A DNA stretch of 64,000 nucleotides from Pachyseris speciosa (lineage: Eukaryota; Cnidaria; Anthozoa; Scleractinia; Pachyseridae): positions 755,001-819,000 of the forward strand of contig JAEMWC010000075.1 in assembly GCA_016490735.1 (NCBI GenBank). Reading direction: 5' to 3'. Of the stretch, positions 10,978-22,632 are shown piece by piece (position 1 is the first letter of the stretch; every line of letters starts with the position of its first letter). The notes beneath the pieces were generated by a model. The model was given only the letters and a program-made list of their open reading frames with translations. It was not told the origin of the DNA and did not search any database. The translations under genes were made by a program, and so were the position numbers.

Positions 10978-11689
10978 CATAATAATCCAACATGGCGGCC
11001 ATACTCCACCTGGCCCAGCTGACCAGCTACTTTACAGCGTACATCTTTGATACTGGACATCCATCTTATAGCCAATTGACACCTGTCAAAACAAGGTATC
11101 CGCTGACCAGTGTCACGTGACCATATCGCGGGCTCAAGTTAAGACCTCATCGAGGTCAGCTGTTTTTTTGAAGTTGACCGCTGACCAGGTACTTGGTTTC
11201 GATTGGATCGCAGGCTCAAGCCAAGTGTGGGACACCCAAACCAAATCGAGGCCGTTAAAATTTTTCGCGCGCTTTCTGCGGCTGGTAATTTCACATTCAG
11301 TTGGTTTCTTTATTTTGAGCAAAACAACTTCATCTTCGATCGAAGTTTGTCTTTCGCGTAAAAAGCATAAAGATCAAGAACTTGTCAAAAGATACTCCGG
11401 AAGGTGAATTTTCAAGTGATGAAAGGAAGGACGGAAGATTTTTCTCAGGAAAAGCTTCAAAGATTGTGCGGTTGAAAACAGTATAATTCAACGCTTCAAG
11501 GGCTTTCACTTCACCGCGGCATCTTGCATCTCACCAAGAAAAGTCACTTAACAGTTCACCGGTATTAATGGGAGGAATGAGTAGCTCAAACTCTGTGGAA
11601 GAAGCTCTTTCTTTGGACAAACCGTTTGCTATTTTTGCGGATGCTTGTTTTTACTTTACTGAAGCTTACGCATTTTCAAGTGGTAGAAA
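10942..11689. other. Intergenic, no gene seen
   Basis: Open frames of up to 96 codons exist on both strands, but they overlap each other and match no family. The repeated phrases CTGACCAG and GAGGTCAGCTG suggest repeat-derived sequence. Confidence 0.4.
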
Positions 11690-12000
11690 CCTCTACAACA
11701 CAGGACAGTGAGGTAAAATAAATAAATAGAAGCTTAACATTTGGTTTAATCGTTGTTACTTTTGTTCAGGAATGAAACTTGTATTTTTCTCTAGAATGGA
11801 TATAAATAACAATCATCTGGACTCGTTTTGGACGCAAAGAAGTAGTTGAATTGTTTGTTTGTTTTGTTACGTTGTTTTCTTTGCAAGCGAACGAGTGTTT
11901 TTACTCGGCTTGGCTGACTGTTTTTCGACCTTGGTTCCTCACAGTAGCGTTAAGAAACTTTTGCCCTTATCTTATCAACACGTAATCGCAATGAGTCCTC
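11690..12000 (+). repeat. Inverted dispersed repeat, copy 1
   Basis: This stretch matches the reverse complement of about 21505-21830. Shared blocks include GAAACTTGTATTTTTCT, AGTAGTTGAATTGTTTGTTTG, TTGGCTGACTGTTTTTCGAC and GCCCTTATCTTAT. Divergence is moderate. No coding potential is recognised. Confidence 0.75.
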
Positions 12001-13239
12001 GTAAAATTAAGCATTAAAGGGGGAGACTCGAGCTCGAGTAAAAATAAAAAATCCGATCAAATGCATGTGCATGTGCACTTCTCAAAATCTGACATTAAGT
12101 TGTCAAAATGCTGCCAAAACAGTCAAAACCCAGCGCGCTTCACTTCGTCAAGTCTTTAAGAGATCTTCGTCGAAAGCAGCCTGTAAACAACAATTAAGTT
12201 TCGCCGTCTTTAAACATGTCGTTTGTTTGAACCGGTAAGAATCAGCGTTTGGATGTTAAAAACAGCGAAATGGGTTGACTGGCTGGCTGGTTTTGATAAA
12301 TTTTAAAGTGGACGGGTCTGCGAGAGAAATGCTCGTTTGGTTTGGCAAGCGCTTTCTTCGTTATCTGGATGATCTTTTGCCACTGAGAATCATTAATTGA
12401 AGAAGGTTCTTCGGAAGACATGGGAAGTAACAGTAAAACCATCAAAGCACTTAAGTGTTTTGTGTAAGCCAAGGAAAGATTTTGTGGGAAATGGCTCTAT
12501 TATTCAGCTCTGTCGCATTCCGAGTGATTGCTGTCTCAGTGATTCCTGTTGACTGCTCTAAACGATCAGGTACGGACCTCTTTTTTTGTCTTTTCTACGG
12601 ACATTTATGTCAAATCTGCTAAGGAAATTTTCTAGCTTAATACAAGATTTCTGCACCTTCTCCAAGAATCTTCGAAGAAATATTATTCATATTGTGCTTT
12701 GTTTTCTTGAAATAAGTCTTATGTTTGTTGTTATATTGTTTCTGAACCGCGGTCAATTCCTGTTGACTGCTGTAAACGAAGAGTTTGTACCCTTTATTTT
12801 TTTTTCTAGGGGCATTTATGTCAAAATAAATACCGATTTTCCTAGCTTTATCGTTACAAGCTATTTTAATTACTAGCTAGTCTTGTTTAATTTCTCCACC
12901 TTCTCCTTCTTCGAGCAAACACTCGCCGGCATCGTACTTTGTTCGCTTGCAGTGTTTTTGTTTTGTTTTGTTTTGTTTTTTGATCCGCTTTGAATCCCTT
13001 TACGCTTTCATCTCAAAGTAGTTAGACTCAAGAATGTCCGTCGTTTTTTTTTTTTCTTTTTTGCAAACGTTTACTATCGAAAACTCTTCGTTTTCCCTGC
13101 TGCTGCTCAATTGTTTTGGACACAAATTAAACTGGCCCAAATAAACTCTTGCGAAGTTGCTCGGTGAGAGTGTGCAGCTCCGATTCTAGGCTTGGCATGG
13201 CTAAATATATATATGGCCTTCAGCTTTTCTTTTTTTAAT
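12001..13239. other. Intergenic, no gene seen
   Basis: No protein family is recognised. The phrase ATTCCTGTTGACTGCT occurs twice (near 12540 and 12757) and a related inverted form lies near 21053, so part of this stretch is repetitive. Confidence 0.4.
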
Positions 13240-13650
13240 CGCTACATAACAGACTGGAATGGTGTTCCATCGAACATCATGCATGCACCTTCTTTAAGCA
13301 GTTTTAAGTCCTATCTATTACATTATTGGTGTCAATTTTAAATCAGATGTAGCTTGTGAGTGACAAGTATGTAATTTAATTAGGTTTGCTTTGGATTACT
13401 TCATGATTTTTAGTCTCAATCTCAAATCAGGGGTGACTTGTAAGAGACAAGTATTTGATTTAATTTGATTAGGTTAGCTTTGGGCCACGTTTAAATTTCA
13501 CCTCTTAGTTTTTAGAATGTGTAATATTAGATAATATTCTTTGTATGGGAATTTAGTTTCTCCCAATTATTCTCCAGTCATGCACTTTTTTGTTTTGTAT
13601 CAACTTAGTTGTATTCACATGACAAAGTATTATTAAACTTAAAACTTAAA
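13240..13650 (+). pseudogene. LINE 3'-end fragment
   Basis: An open stretch 13240-13341 encodes 33 residues ending in a stop, with the WNGVPSNIM and LSSFKSYLL pattern typical of the very C-terminus of CR1/Jockey-type LINE proteins. An AT-rich 3' UTR-like stretch follows to about 13650 and ends in an A-rich repeat. Only the tail of the element is present. Confidence 0.65.
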
Positions 13651-14990
13651 ATTAAACTCAAAGTAAGCTCTTTCTCATCAATGTACACATCCTTTGGACT
13701 TCCTCCTCCTGCATACAGTCTTTCAATTAATTTTATTAGTAGCTGGTCACACCAATCTTGTGGGATGTTTGGATGACATTTGGCATTAATGTTTAATGGA
13801 ATCTCTGATGTTTGATGAAGTATGTTAAGATCAAGTTAAGATGGCTAACGGATTTCCAGCACTTTTGCTTTGATGAATCACCTTGATAGTGGTATCAACC
13901 AAATGCCCAATATATTATTATCAAGTTGTTTGGTCTTGCACTTAACTGGCCAGAAGCTAAGAGCAGCTGCATTTCTTTTTGAAAACACTGTAGGTGCATT
14001 GAGTGATGAGCTTAATGTTAGCAAGCAGTTTTTTTTTTTGTGATAGTAACGTCAAGAAGTAATTGATCAAAATAAATATCTTGGTCTTAATTCATGGCAT
14101 CTAAATATTTTTATTGATTTCCATGTATCTTTCTTTCATAATTTTTGTGAGGCATACATATATCCAGAGGATACACAATTTCCGATTTCTGACTGTCTCA
14201 TGGGAGGCTGTGGATAATTGAAATTGCATTCATTATGAAGTGATGATCTGAATCACTATATATCTGATGTGATACTGATTCCAAGGAGCAATCACCAGGC
14301 TTCTCCACCAATTTCTAGTGGCTCTAAACCATACCTAAGTAGCTAAGTATGTAACTAAGTTGCCTACAGTTGAACGGGGAAACAGACCTGTCCTTAGGTA
14401 TTGCTCTAAGATGTTAAGAAATGTTTTGTTTTAAAAATTTATAGATGAAAACTAGCTTTGCAGGTTCTTTTTTACACAAGGTATTAAAGATTATTTTTAA
14501 AAAAACCTACCTCAATATTTTTATTTTGCTTTTTTAACATCTCCAAACTCAGTTTGGAAAGGAATTTTTATTACCTTACTCAATAGAACGCTTGTTTTTA
14601 GGAGGGGTGGGGGTCCAAATTCGTAAAAGGGGATTCATATCTGCTAGCAGTTCTGGACTAGGGGGTCCAAATCTGATCCACAAGCAGATCGATCTGGACT
14701 GGAGGGTGCAAATCCACGTGGGGTCCAAATCCACTGTGCCACTGGCTCAGATCACCTTTCCATACTATTTTCTACAGCATTGGGTCTGTAGCTTGAGTGA
14801 GGTCAGATGGGTGATATGACAAGCAGACTATATGTAAATGCCAGTAGAAAAAGAATGCTTTTGGAGCTCCGCTTTTAGGCTTGGCTAAATATATATATTA
14901 AACTTTTATATAGCTTAGTTTTATTTTTCCTTGATTTTTTACACCTCTTAGTCCCAAATGTAGTTATAATGTAAGCCTGATGAATGAAGA
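13651..14990. other. Intergenic, no gene seen
   Basis: AT-rich sequence. The motif GAGCTCCGCTTTTAGGCTTGGCTAAATAT at about 14861 also occurs near 13182 and, inverted, near 18575-18602, so it marks a dispersed repeat edge. A GGGGTCCAAAT phrase repeats around 14610-14730. Confidence 0.4.
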
Positions 14991-15136
14991 TCACTTATGC
15001 ATTGCAACGCATCTCGTTTTACTGCAGTTACAAGGACAGACCTGGCAAACTTGACCTGAAGGACAGGCTGCACAAAAGGGATCCACTGGTCGGCAAACAA
15101 TTGAGTGTGTACATCCATCACAGCTAGATTTGGGGT
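14991..15136 (-). pseudogene. Cysteine-rich terminal exon, copy 1
   Basis: On the minus strand a polypyrimidine stretch ending TTTTAG at 15137 precedes an open exon of 146 nt ending in TGA. It encodes 47 residues with 11 cysteines, including CPSGQVCQVCPCNCSKTRC. The partner copy at 17788-17927 keeps the same acceptor, length phase and cysteine pattern. This copy diverges from the other beyond about 15310, where the upstream exon would be expected, so it may be an orphan duplicate. Function unknown; a secreted or extracellular disulphide-rich protein is an inference from composition. Confidence 0.5.
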
Positions 15137-16540
15137 CTAAAATTGGAGAAATTAAACAACAGCTGCGTGAGTATTTGTGCTCATCTAGATATTATATATA
15201 CTAACGCATCAACACATACATTGTTACATCATATATACTAGAGCATCAACGGTTTTCTCCGAACTGATTTCGTTTGAAAGCCATTGCTGAATCCATTTTT
15301 CCAACATGCGATCATGATCATCATCTTTATTTAAAAACACGGTAAATGCACCAGACATTAACAATTTGATATAAAAGCTACAACTAAAGACGGTATAACC
15401 TTTTCAAAGTATCTTAACCCAACGAGAACCCAGGGTAGGGGTTCCTCTTGTCCGTCTGAGGGTTAAGGAAATTAAAGCATTCACGCAACAATCTTCGGAT
15501 CTTTTTACTGAAATGGGAAAGAAATCTCGAAACTTTAAATTGTCAGTAACAGCAATGCTTATTTTGCCGTTTGATGTGGGAGTTAATTTCAACTGCTGGC
15601 TATATCATATATTAATATACCTGCGTCAATTTCAAGTTCACGTCTGGTTAGTTTGTTCTCATGACTCTTTCCTAAGTGGTATTCTGTTTGAACTGTTTTT
15701 TGATACGTTTATCGCTGTTTCAAGCGTTCATATGAAATCAAATTCACTCACTGCTTTGTAAAAAGGAACTGAAAATTGATCCATTCATGAAGAGGCACGC
15801 GCGCTGTCTTAGCATTTTAATCAGTGTGAGTTCGATCCACCAACATTAAATGGAATATTTGCAGGGGAATAAGATAGTTATGTTTTTCCCCCAGTCTTTT
15901 CTTGTCAGGGTTAGTCTTAATGTTTTGTAAGCGAATAAGGCATTTCAGGTTTGCGTGCCAGGAAAGGGCAGGGGGCTACGTATTGCAATTAATTGAATCC
16001 CCTGTCTAGTGTAGTGATTTAGTGTTTGCGGTATAGCTAGCACGTGGTCATTCGTGCAGCGTTACACTTGGGGATCGAGCATCCTCCTGCTCCCGTTACC
16101 CTGTCCGCTTTTGGTCCTGGTTTAGTATCTACTTTGGCGTTTTGTGCGTCCCTCACCTTTACTGTGCATTTTATGTTTCAGATTTTAAGATCTATTTAAT
16201 TGATTCCAAGGTAATAAATTATTCATTAAATCGGCTCCAAGTCAGTCTTGTATGTGTGTTTTGTCATTGCCCAGTAAACGAACGCGGGAATTGCAGCCTG
16301 CTGTTAAATAAGGTCAATATAGCCAGGAGGAAATTTCAAAAAGTAAGAAACGAGTGAGTAAGACTTCCATTACATTAGCTGGCTAACAAGGTCTGCTGAA
16401 ACTATTCACGGACTTATTACTTCTTTTTTAGGTGCTCAAATGCAAAATATGCCTGATTCTCAGATAGTCTGATCTAGATAATATAAAGAGACAGTGACTG
16501 GACTATCTAATAATCAGGCTATAATAACAAGAAGACCTGT
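15137..16540. other. Duplicated intron flank, then no gene seen
   Basis: 15137-15310 matches the intron flank of the cysteine-rich exon at 17928-18105. The rest shows only short frames (62-82 codons) with no recognisable family. Confidence 0.45.
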
Positions 16541-16862
16541 GGCTTAAAACATGTGTCCTAATGTATTAGATGTATATTTTAGAAAAGGCGCCTTGATTCT
16601 CGGGCCAATTTTCAACTGCCTGCTAATCAGAATATGAAAAGGGGTATCATATTAATGTTATCATTAACAAAAACCCGAGTTGCAATTTGCTGGATCATGA
16701 ATGAAATGAGGGATGCTGCTACAATCCACTCTTTACAATAGTTTTGTGAAGAAAAGCTCTGCATATCATCCGATCCACTCTTACAGAGTAAACATGTGAA
16801 GAAACAGTGGACACGAAGGGAGGGAGTTGATTTGTAGCGCTTCATTGCCATGCCAGTCAAAG
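16541..16862. repeat. Dispersed repeat, copy 2
   Basis: Direct copy of 4866-5305 lacking about 90 internal bases. No family recognised. Confidence 0.75.
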
Positions 16863-17787
16863 TAAGTCCCGATCCCTATTGGCTGGACCTTATTACGTCA
16901 TCGCAAAATTGTATTTAATATGGCGGCCAAAGTATAGGATCGAGGAAGGCATCGGAGAGTTCTTCGTGGACGGCTGGAATTCGAAGGTTGATTCGATGGG
17001 AGGAAATGAGAGGTCTTTTCGACTATGGGGAACAAAAGAAGATGCTTCTAAGCTATTTGAAAAACATTGTTTCCCGTGCGAGTAGAAGGGTTTAACGAAA
17101 CTGTGGCAGATATGTATCTTAAAGGAATACTGTCAGTTGTGGCTCCAAAAGCATCAGTAGCAGAAGGGGAAACAGATGCAACTTTTGGAACTCGTCTCCT
17201 ACTGTCCCAGGAAATCGGAAGAGAAATGACCTTAATAGTTTTAAGTTACAGACAATATCTCGGGATTCTTTCATCCTAACACGTCTTAGTATTATGCGTA
17301 AAATCGTGACCAGTATATATCTTGACATCCTAATTTTTACAGCATCGTATAGGTAACTGTACACTTTTACTCGGAGAGCAGCAACTTTGTGCAATTTTTA
17401 ATTGATGAAGAGTTGAGAATAAGTTTTATCTTCTGGACCGTACCTGAAGTCTATTACGAAAACGGACATTTTCATTGCATTGCGCAATCTTTATCCCGCA
17501 TCACGTGAGCCTGCGTCTCCAAAATTTCTCCTTATGAAGTGGGTACTTTTTGGAACACAATTCGTTGTACTCCCTGCATAAAGCTTCTAAGGTCTTTCTT
17601 AAGCTGTTAGAGAGGGAGAGAGAGTGGGTGTCTGCGAGCCACCTGGACACTTTGAGACACAAATAACATTCTTATCTGCTTGCTTAAGCTCCTGCTTTTT
17701 TATTCTTTTGTATCGACTTGTTACATTGTTGTTATTGGTAGCTACTTTCACTCAGTTTTGCGTGCCAAAAAAATCCGTTAGTGTGAT
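16863..17787. other. Intergenic, no gene seen
   Basis: Overlapping short frames on both strands (68-91 codons). None has a recognisable domain. Confidence 0.35.
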
Positions 17788-17927
17788 TCAATGTATCGCA
17801 GCGCATCTCGTTTTACTGCAGTTACAAGGACAGACCTGGAAAACTTGACCAGAGGGACAGGCTGAACACGAGGGATCCACTGATTGGCAAACAGTTGGGT
17901 GTTCACAGTCATCACAGCTTTGGGGGT
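17788..17927 (-). CDS. Cysteine-rich terminal exon, copy 2
   Basis: A minus-strand exon of 140 nt follows the acceptor TTCAAATTTTAG and ends in TGA. It encodes 45 residues with 11 cysteines, including CPSGQVFQVCPCNC and SKTRC. Its first two bases complete a codon, and the 16-nt candidate exon at 18113-18128 supplies the missing single base, so the phases agree. The conserved cysteines shared with copy 1, next to a diverged intron, suggest selection on the protein. No signal peptide or earlier exon was found. Function unknown. Confidence 0.5.
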
Positions 17928-18112
17928 CTAAAATTTGAAGGAATTAAACAACAGCTGTGTGATATTATATCTAGATATTATATATACTAAAGCATCAACA
18001 CAGACACTGTTACATCAAATATGCTAAAGAATCAACGGCTCTCTTCGAACTGATTTTTGTTTGAAAGCCATTGCTGAATCCATTGTTCCAACATGGGATC
18101 ATTCCATCTTAC

Positions 18113-18128
18113 CTATGATCGCATTGAG
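18113..18128 (-). CDS. Candidate 16-nt microexon
   Basis: On the minus strand the acceptor CTCTTTTTCCTCAG precedes 16 nt that end at a good donor (ATAG|GTAAGA). Sixteen nt in phase 0 leave one base over, exactly what the exon at 17788-17927 needs. It is suggested by splice signals and phase only. Confidence 0.4.
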
Positions 18129-18685
18129 CTGAGGAAAAAGAGTAAAAGCAAATAAATTACTTGTATTAAAGAAAACAAGTCCAAATATAATCAATTTATT
18201 TTCCCCTAGGTTTATATAAGGGCCTAATAGCAGTGAAAATAAATAAAGACAGTGCCGAGTAAGCGTCTCGCCTCTATCCTGTAAATGAATTTGAATTGAA
18301 GTTGTTTCTACAGTCTAAGATCCTTCGTACGCAGACACAATTTTAAGGAAGTTGGTTCAGAGCCTACTTATTAAATCTCTCTCAACCTGAAGTTGTAACC
18401 GCTAAAGTATAACGTAAATTTGTATTTTGTATGGTCGCCTGGCCGCAAGAAAGTATAGTTAAAATCAATAAAACACGACGCCCCATGAAATTTGAAGCTC
18501 ATTGTACCTCCCTGCTTGTGTCCTTTTCCAAAGTGTGCCCAAAGTATCTTTCCCCATCATTTTAATATACAGATTTAGCCAAGCCTAAAGGCGGAGCTCC
18601 ACGATTATAATTTTTTTTGTACTGGTACTGAACATCTTAAGGCGGAGCTCCACGTAGTCTCAAAAATTTTAGCCAGGAGAACTTT

Positions 18686-19060
18686 GTGCGTGATATGCAA
18701 ATTGTGCCTTTCCACATCATTGACGTGTTTGATGAACTTGATGATAAGGTTTACGCATTTGAACAATTGTTTCTAGATGTTATAAATAGGCGCGCCCCCA
18801 TTAAACAAACAATGGTGCGAGGCAATCAGGTGCCATACATGACGGAACAATGGAGGAAAGCGATTAGACACCGCAATAAACTGTGGAAAATATTCACGCG
18901 CAATCGTACGGATGCAAATTACGAGGCGTACAAAACTCAACGTAACACCTGCACCTCTCTCAGGCGAAAAGCGATAAAACAGCACTTTGTAAAGAAATCA
19001 ACAGAGCCTGATAACCCACGCGAGTTCTGGTCTACCTTCCGCCCTTTTTTGCATACTTAA
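18686..19060 (+). pseudogene. LINE pre-RT linker
   Basis: A 124-residue frame with a basic, Arg-rich linker (YMTEQWRKAIRHRNKLWK) typical of the region between endonuclease and RT of CR1/Jockey LINEs. It ends at a stop and the element resumes in another frame at 19133. Confidence 0.75.
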
Positions 19061-19132
19061 AGTAGACAAGCCAATGGTATCATCTTAAAAGAAGAAGACA
19101 GGATTATTACGGACAAAAAGGAAATTGCCGAA

Positions 19133-20389
19133 TTGTTCAATGAACATTTTGTTCACATCGCTGATAATGTACCTCTGAGAGAAGAAGAGGATTATGGCGA
19201 GGATTTTGTTAATCATCCGAGTATCAAAGCAATCTTTGAAAACAGGGGCGCAGACGAACTCGCTTGCTTCAGTTTTCATCGCACAAGTAAACCTCAGGTT
19301 GAAACCTTACTGAAAGAGATCAATGTGCACAAGTCGCCTGGTCACGATATGATCCCACCACGGCTGGTGAAAGACGCGGCAGTTGTTATTGCCGGGCCTC
19401 TTACAAGCATTTTTAACTATTCCATTGAAAATTCCTGCTATCCTGCAAATTGGAAGATGGGCACGGTGACTCCCTTGTTCAAAAAGGACGACGAGCTTTG
19501 TAAGGTCAACTATAGGCCCGTAACTGTGCTCCCCGCTCTGAACAACATTTTCGAAAGGCTTCTGGCAGGGCAGATGTATGAATTTTATCTTGAAATACTT
19601 CCAGACTTCATTAGCGCTTACAGGAAGTTTCATAGTTGTGAGACCTCACTGTTGAGGTTGACGGAAGACTGGAGGATGATGCGTGACAGAGGGGAGCTCG
19701 TTGCGGTGGTCTCTATGGATCTCTCCAAAGCGTTTGACGTTATTCAGTATCCACTCCTCCTTTCCAAGCTCAAGGCCTACGGTATGGATGACAAAAGTTG
19801 CGCTCTACTCAGGCACTATCTCTCTGGCAGATCTCAGAGAGTCAAGATTGGGGACACCTGCTCCGCCTGGAAAAGTGTCGGACGTGGGGTCCCGCAAGGG
19901 AGTGTGTTAGGTCCAATGCTATTTAACTTTTTTATCAACGATCTCTTCTTCCACGTCAAGACGGCCAAGCTGAACGCTTATGCTGATGATCATCAGGTAT
20001 ATTATTCCCACGTCGATCCAGCGACTCTAGACGCATGCGTATCTCATTATGTCAAGGTGGCCAATCACTGGTACCATGAAAATGGAATGTTAGTTAACGA
20101 GAGCAAGCACCAGGGTCTAGTCCTTGGTGATACGGACTATAGTTTTTCCTTCCCAGTAAAGGACACATTAGAGATTTTTGGAATGGAAATAGATAATAAG
20201 CTGGACTTTTCTAGTCACATATCCAATTTATGCAAAAGGATCAATAATCAATTTAATGTTATGCTGCGCTTTCGAAAACTTATACCCAGGGACATCCTAT
20301 TTAAGCTTTACAAAGCGTACATTTTACCGTATTTTGACTATTGTTCTTCAGTTTGGCATTTTTTGGGACGCGAAATACGGATAAGCTAG
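19133..20389 (+). pseudogene. LINE reverse transcriptase (CR1/L2-like)
   Basis: A 418-residue frame. In order it shows the pre-RT KSPGHDMIPPRL motif, VNYRPVTVLPALNNIFERL, the first catalytic Asp in [24 protein letters not shown] and the AYADD catalytic box. The RT thumb follows. The frame shifts near 20380 into the C-terminal ORF, so this copy is inactive unless the shift is an error. Confidence 0.85.
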
Positions 20390-20760
20390 AGGCGCTAAAC
20401 AAGAAAATACTTAGACTTATACTTGGGGATTACTTGTCTCCGTATGATAGCCTTGTCACTAGGGTCAATACTAATTCCTTATGCAATAAGCGCGTTCAGA
20501 AACTCCTTATATTATTATATAAGAGCCTATTTTTCACTCATTTTCCGGCTTATATGAAAGATATGTTTTCACTTCGGTCCTCTTCTTATAATCTTCGCGG
20601 TGATAACATACTGTCACTTAGAAAACCTAGAACAACTAGTTATGGCCTTAATTCGTTTTCTTACTTCTCACCTAAGCTATGGAATACACTGCCTAACTCT
20701 ATCCGTACAAGTGCATTTACTGATTTTAAGAGGGAAATCCAGGGCCGTATCTTTGTGTAA
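20341..20760 (+). pseudogene. LINE C-terminal domain
   Basis: A 139-residue frame continuing the same element. It includes YNLRGDNILSL and PKLWNTLPNSIRTS, the usual terminal pattern of CR1/Jockey LINEs, and is followed by the 3' UTR. Confidence 0.8.
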
Positions 20761-20934
20761 TCGCTTTCGCTTATTTTCACTTTTGCTGTTTAAATTTCTA
20801 ATGATATATAATATATACTTGTAAATACTGTGTATTTTAGTTGTTTTGTATAGATATATATACTTTCTTTTTATGTTTTCTCGAAGATATTAGCTCTTGC
20901 AAGCTACACTGAAATTCGAGAGAAAATAAAGTTT

Positions 20935-21008
20935 ATGTATGTATGTATGTATGTATGTATGTATGTATGTATGTATGTATGTATGTATGTATGTATGTAT
21001 GTATGTAT
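20935..21008. repeat. (TATG)n tail of the LINE
   Basis: About 18 TATG units directly after the LINE 3' UTR. Confidence 0.95.
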
Positions 21009-21504
21009 CTACGCATGGCTTTCCTTGCGCCAATATTTTATGTTTAGAGCGGTCAACAGGAATTGACCGCAGTGCATAAACCTCAAAACATTAAAACATT
21101 ACAAGAAAACAATATAAGACGCGTTTGTTTGTACGAATACAAAGTTAAACAAACAAAAAACGATCAAACATTTTATCCAACGTTGTGTTGGACAAGTATG
21201 TTTGGCTGTTTAGCCACATCTCTCAACATTGCTTTTAAATGGCTTTCCATGTTTGAACGGATCTAGATCACTGAAAGAAATGTTTGATCATTCAGCCACC
21301 CCAACCAACAAAGCATGCAACCAAATGAACCAAATAACGTCGAACGTTCAGGGATAATACGCAAAAAAATCGTTCTGTGGACTCACTCTGTCTGGTGTTT
21401 GGTTAAATATTGTTTGTGCGTTTAGCCGCCCAACGTTATGTTTGACAAACAAGATGCTGGATGAAAATGTTTGATCGTTTAACCGGAGTTTTTATCCTTT
21501 TATA
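21009..21504. other. Intergenic, no gene seen
   Basis: A 67-codon frame at 21063-21266 matches nothing. The phrase GCGGTCAACAGGAATTGACC is related to the inverted phrases near 12.5-12.8 kb. Confidence 0.4.
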
Positions 21505-21830
21505 CAAGGAGTCATTGCGATGACGTGTAAATAAGATAAGGGCAAAAATTTATTAACGCTGTTGAGGTACAGACGTCGAAAAACAGTCAGCCAAGCGGAA
21601 GTAAGAGCACTCGTTCGCGATCTTTTGCAAGCAAAGCAGCAAAACAAACAAACAATTCAACTACTTCTTTGCATCCAAAACGAGTAGAGATTCTGATTAT
21701 TTACGTCCAGTCGAAAGAAAAATACAAGTTTCATTTCTGATCCAAGAAAAGCAACGGCGATTAAACCAACTGTTAAGCTTCAATTTATTTAATTAACCTG
21801 TGATGTAGAGGTTCTTGATAATACGTATAT
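21505..21830 (-). repeat. Inverted dispersed repeat, copy 2
   Basis: Reverse-complement match to 11690-12000. Confidence 0.75.
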
Positions 21831-21924
21831 ATTAATGTGATCAAGTAAGCTGAAGCCACTCAAAAGGCACTAAGGCCACAAGGTAGCGGGCATTACCCTT
21901 AAATCTACCAAAGCAAAGATTGAG

Positions 21925-22255
21925 AGTAGTATAGTGTTTGGGGGTACGAAATCATTTTATCTCGTTTTCCCCAAACTACTACTGACTTCTGATCTCGTAT
22001 TCTGGAAATGGAATATATAGTTGTTCAATCTGATGAAATATATAGTTATTTAATTTGATGGAAATATAGTTATTTAATTTGATGGAATATATAGTTATTT
22101 AATTTGATGGAATATATAGTTATTTAATTTGATGGAATCTATAGTTGCTCAATCTGATGGAACCAAGGTCAGCACACTTCATAAAATGCGTGACATTCTC
22201 GGAAAAATCACCAAGCGTGACATTCTCGGAAAACAGGGAATGAGTCATCGCCTAT
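21925..22255 (+). repeat. Polinton left terminal inverted repeat (331 bp)
   Basis: Matches the complement of 41396-41727 with few differences. It begins AGTAGTATAGTG, as expected for Polinton ends that start with AG. It contains a ~26-bp tandem repeat (TATAGTTATTTAATTTGATG units, about five copies) and two direct copies of GCGTGACATTCTCGGAAAA. Confidence 0.9.
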
Positions 22256-22295
22256 AGCTGCAGAAAAAAAATAGCAAAACTGGTGGCCACCAGAA

Positions 22296-22351
22296 CCTCT
22301 CATGAGGGACTTAATTTGGAATTTGAATCACCACCCGTCCCTCATGAGAGG
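22296..22351. repeat. Perfect 15-bp inverted repeat
   Basis: CCTCTCATGAGGGAC at 22296-22310 and its exact complement at 22337-22351, with a 26-base loop. It sits just inside the left terminal repeat. Role unknown. Confidence 0.85.
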
Positions 22352-22484
22352 TTTTTTTGTTTTGTTTTTTTGAATTCCCACCTCCACACCACCAGAGCAC
22401 TATCATTTATGTCTTTCCCACCTCCACTCCGCTCTGGCCCTATCAGACCCTCTTGGGGCCAATTATTTGTTTATTTGTTTTTTT

Positions 22485-22573
22485 CACCCTCCGGCTTGAG
22501 ATTGAACCGGCACTTCTGAGAAGCCGAAGCTTCACTATAGCTCTACCCAACAATCCGACACCATCTAAGGGTG
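22485..22573 (-). ncRNA. tRNA-like element with B box
   Basis: On the minus strand the ends CACCCTT and GAGGGTG can pair as a 7-bp acceptor-like stem. Inside are a D-arm-like GTTGGGTAGAGC, a GAAGC-TTCG-GCTTC tetraloop hairpin in the anticodon position, and GGTTCAATCTC, close to the pol III B-box consensus. The T-stem is not canonical, so a functional tRNA is unlikely. A tRNA-derived relic or SINE head is more plausible. Confidence 0.4.
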
Positions 22574-22632
22574 ATTATTTATTTTTCATTTTTTATTTTT
22601 CATTTTTTATTTTTCATTTTTTTTATTTTCAA

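Larger units (their letters stand above)
18655..20934 (+). mobile_element. CR1/L2-type LINE, 5'-truncated
   Basis: A plus-strand non-LTR element with an open pre-RT segment (18686-19060), a long RT frame (19133-20389) and a C-terminal frame (20341-20760). It has an AATAAA signal near 20927 and a (TATG)n tail. Such microsatellite tails are usual for CR1/L2-type elements. The endonuclease is missing. Confidence 0.85.

Noticed and set aside
11117..11407. 96-codon plus-strand frame
   Set aside because: Overlapped by an opposite frame, rich in repeated phrases, no recognisable domain.
22485..22573. Functional tRNA gene
   Set aside because: The T-stem and D-stem are not canonical and the anticodon arm is a UUCG hairpin, so it is kept only as a tRNA-like element.
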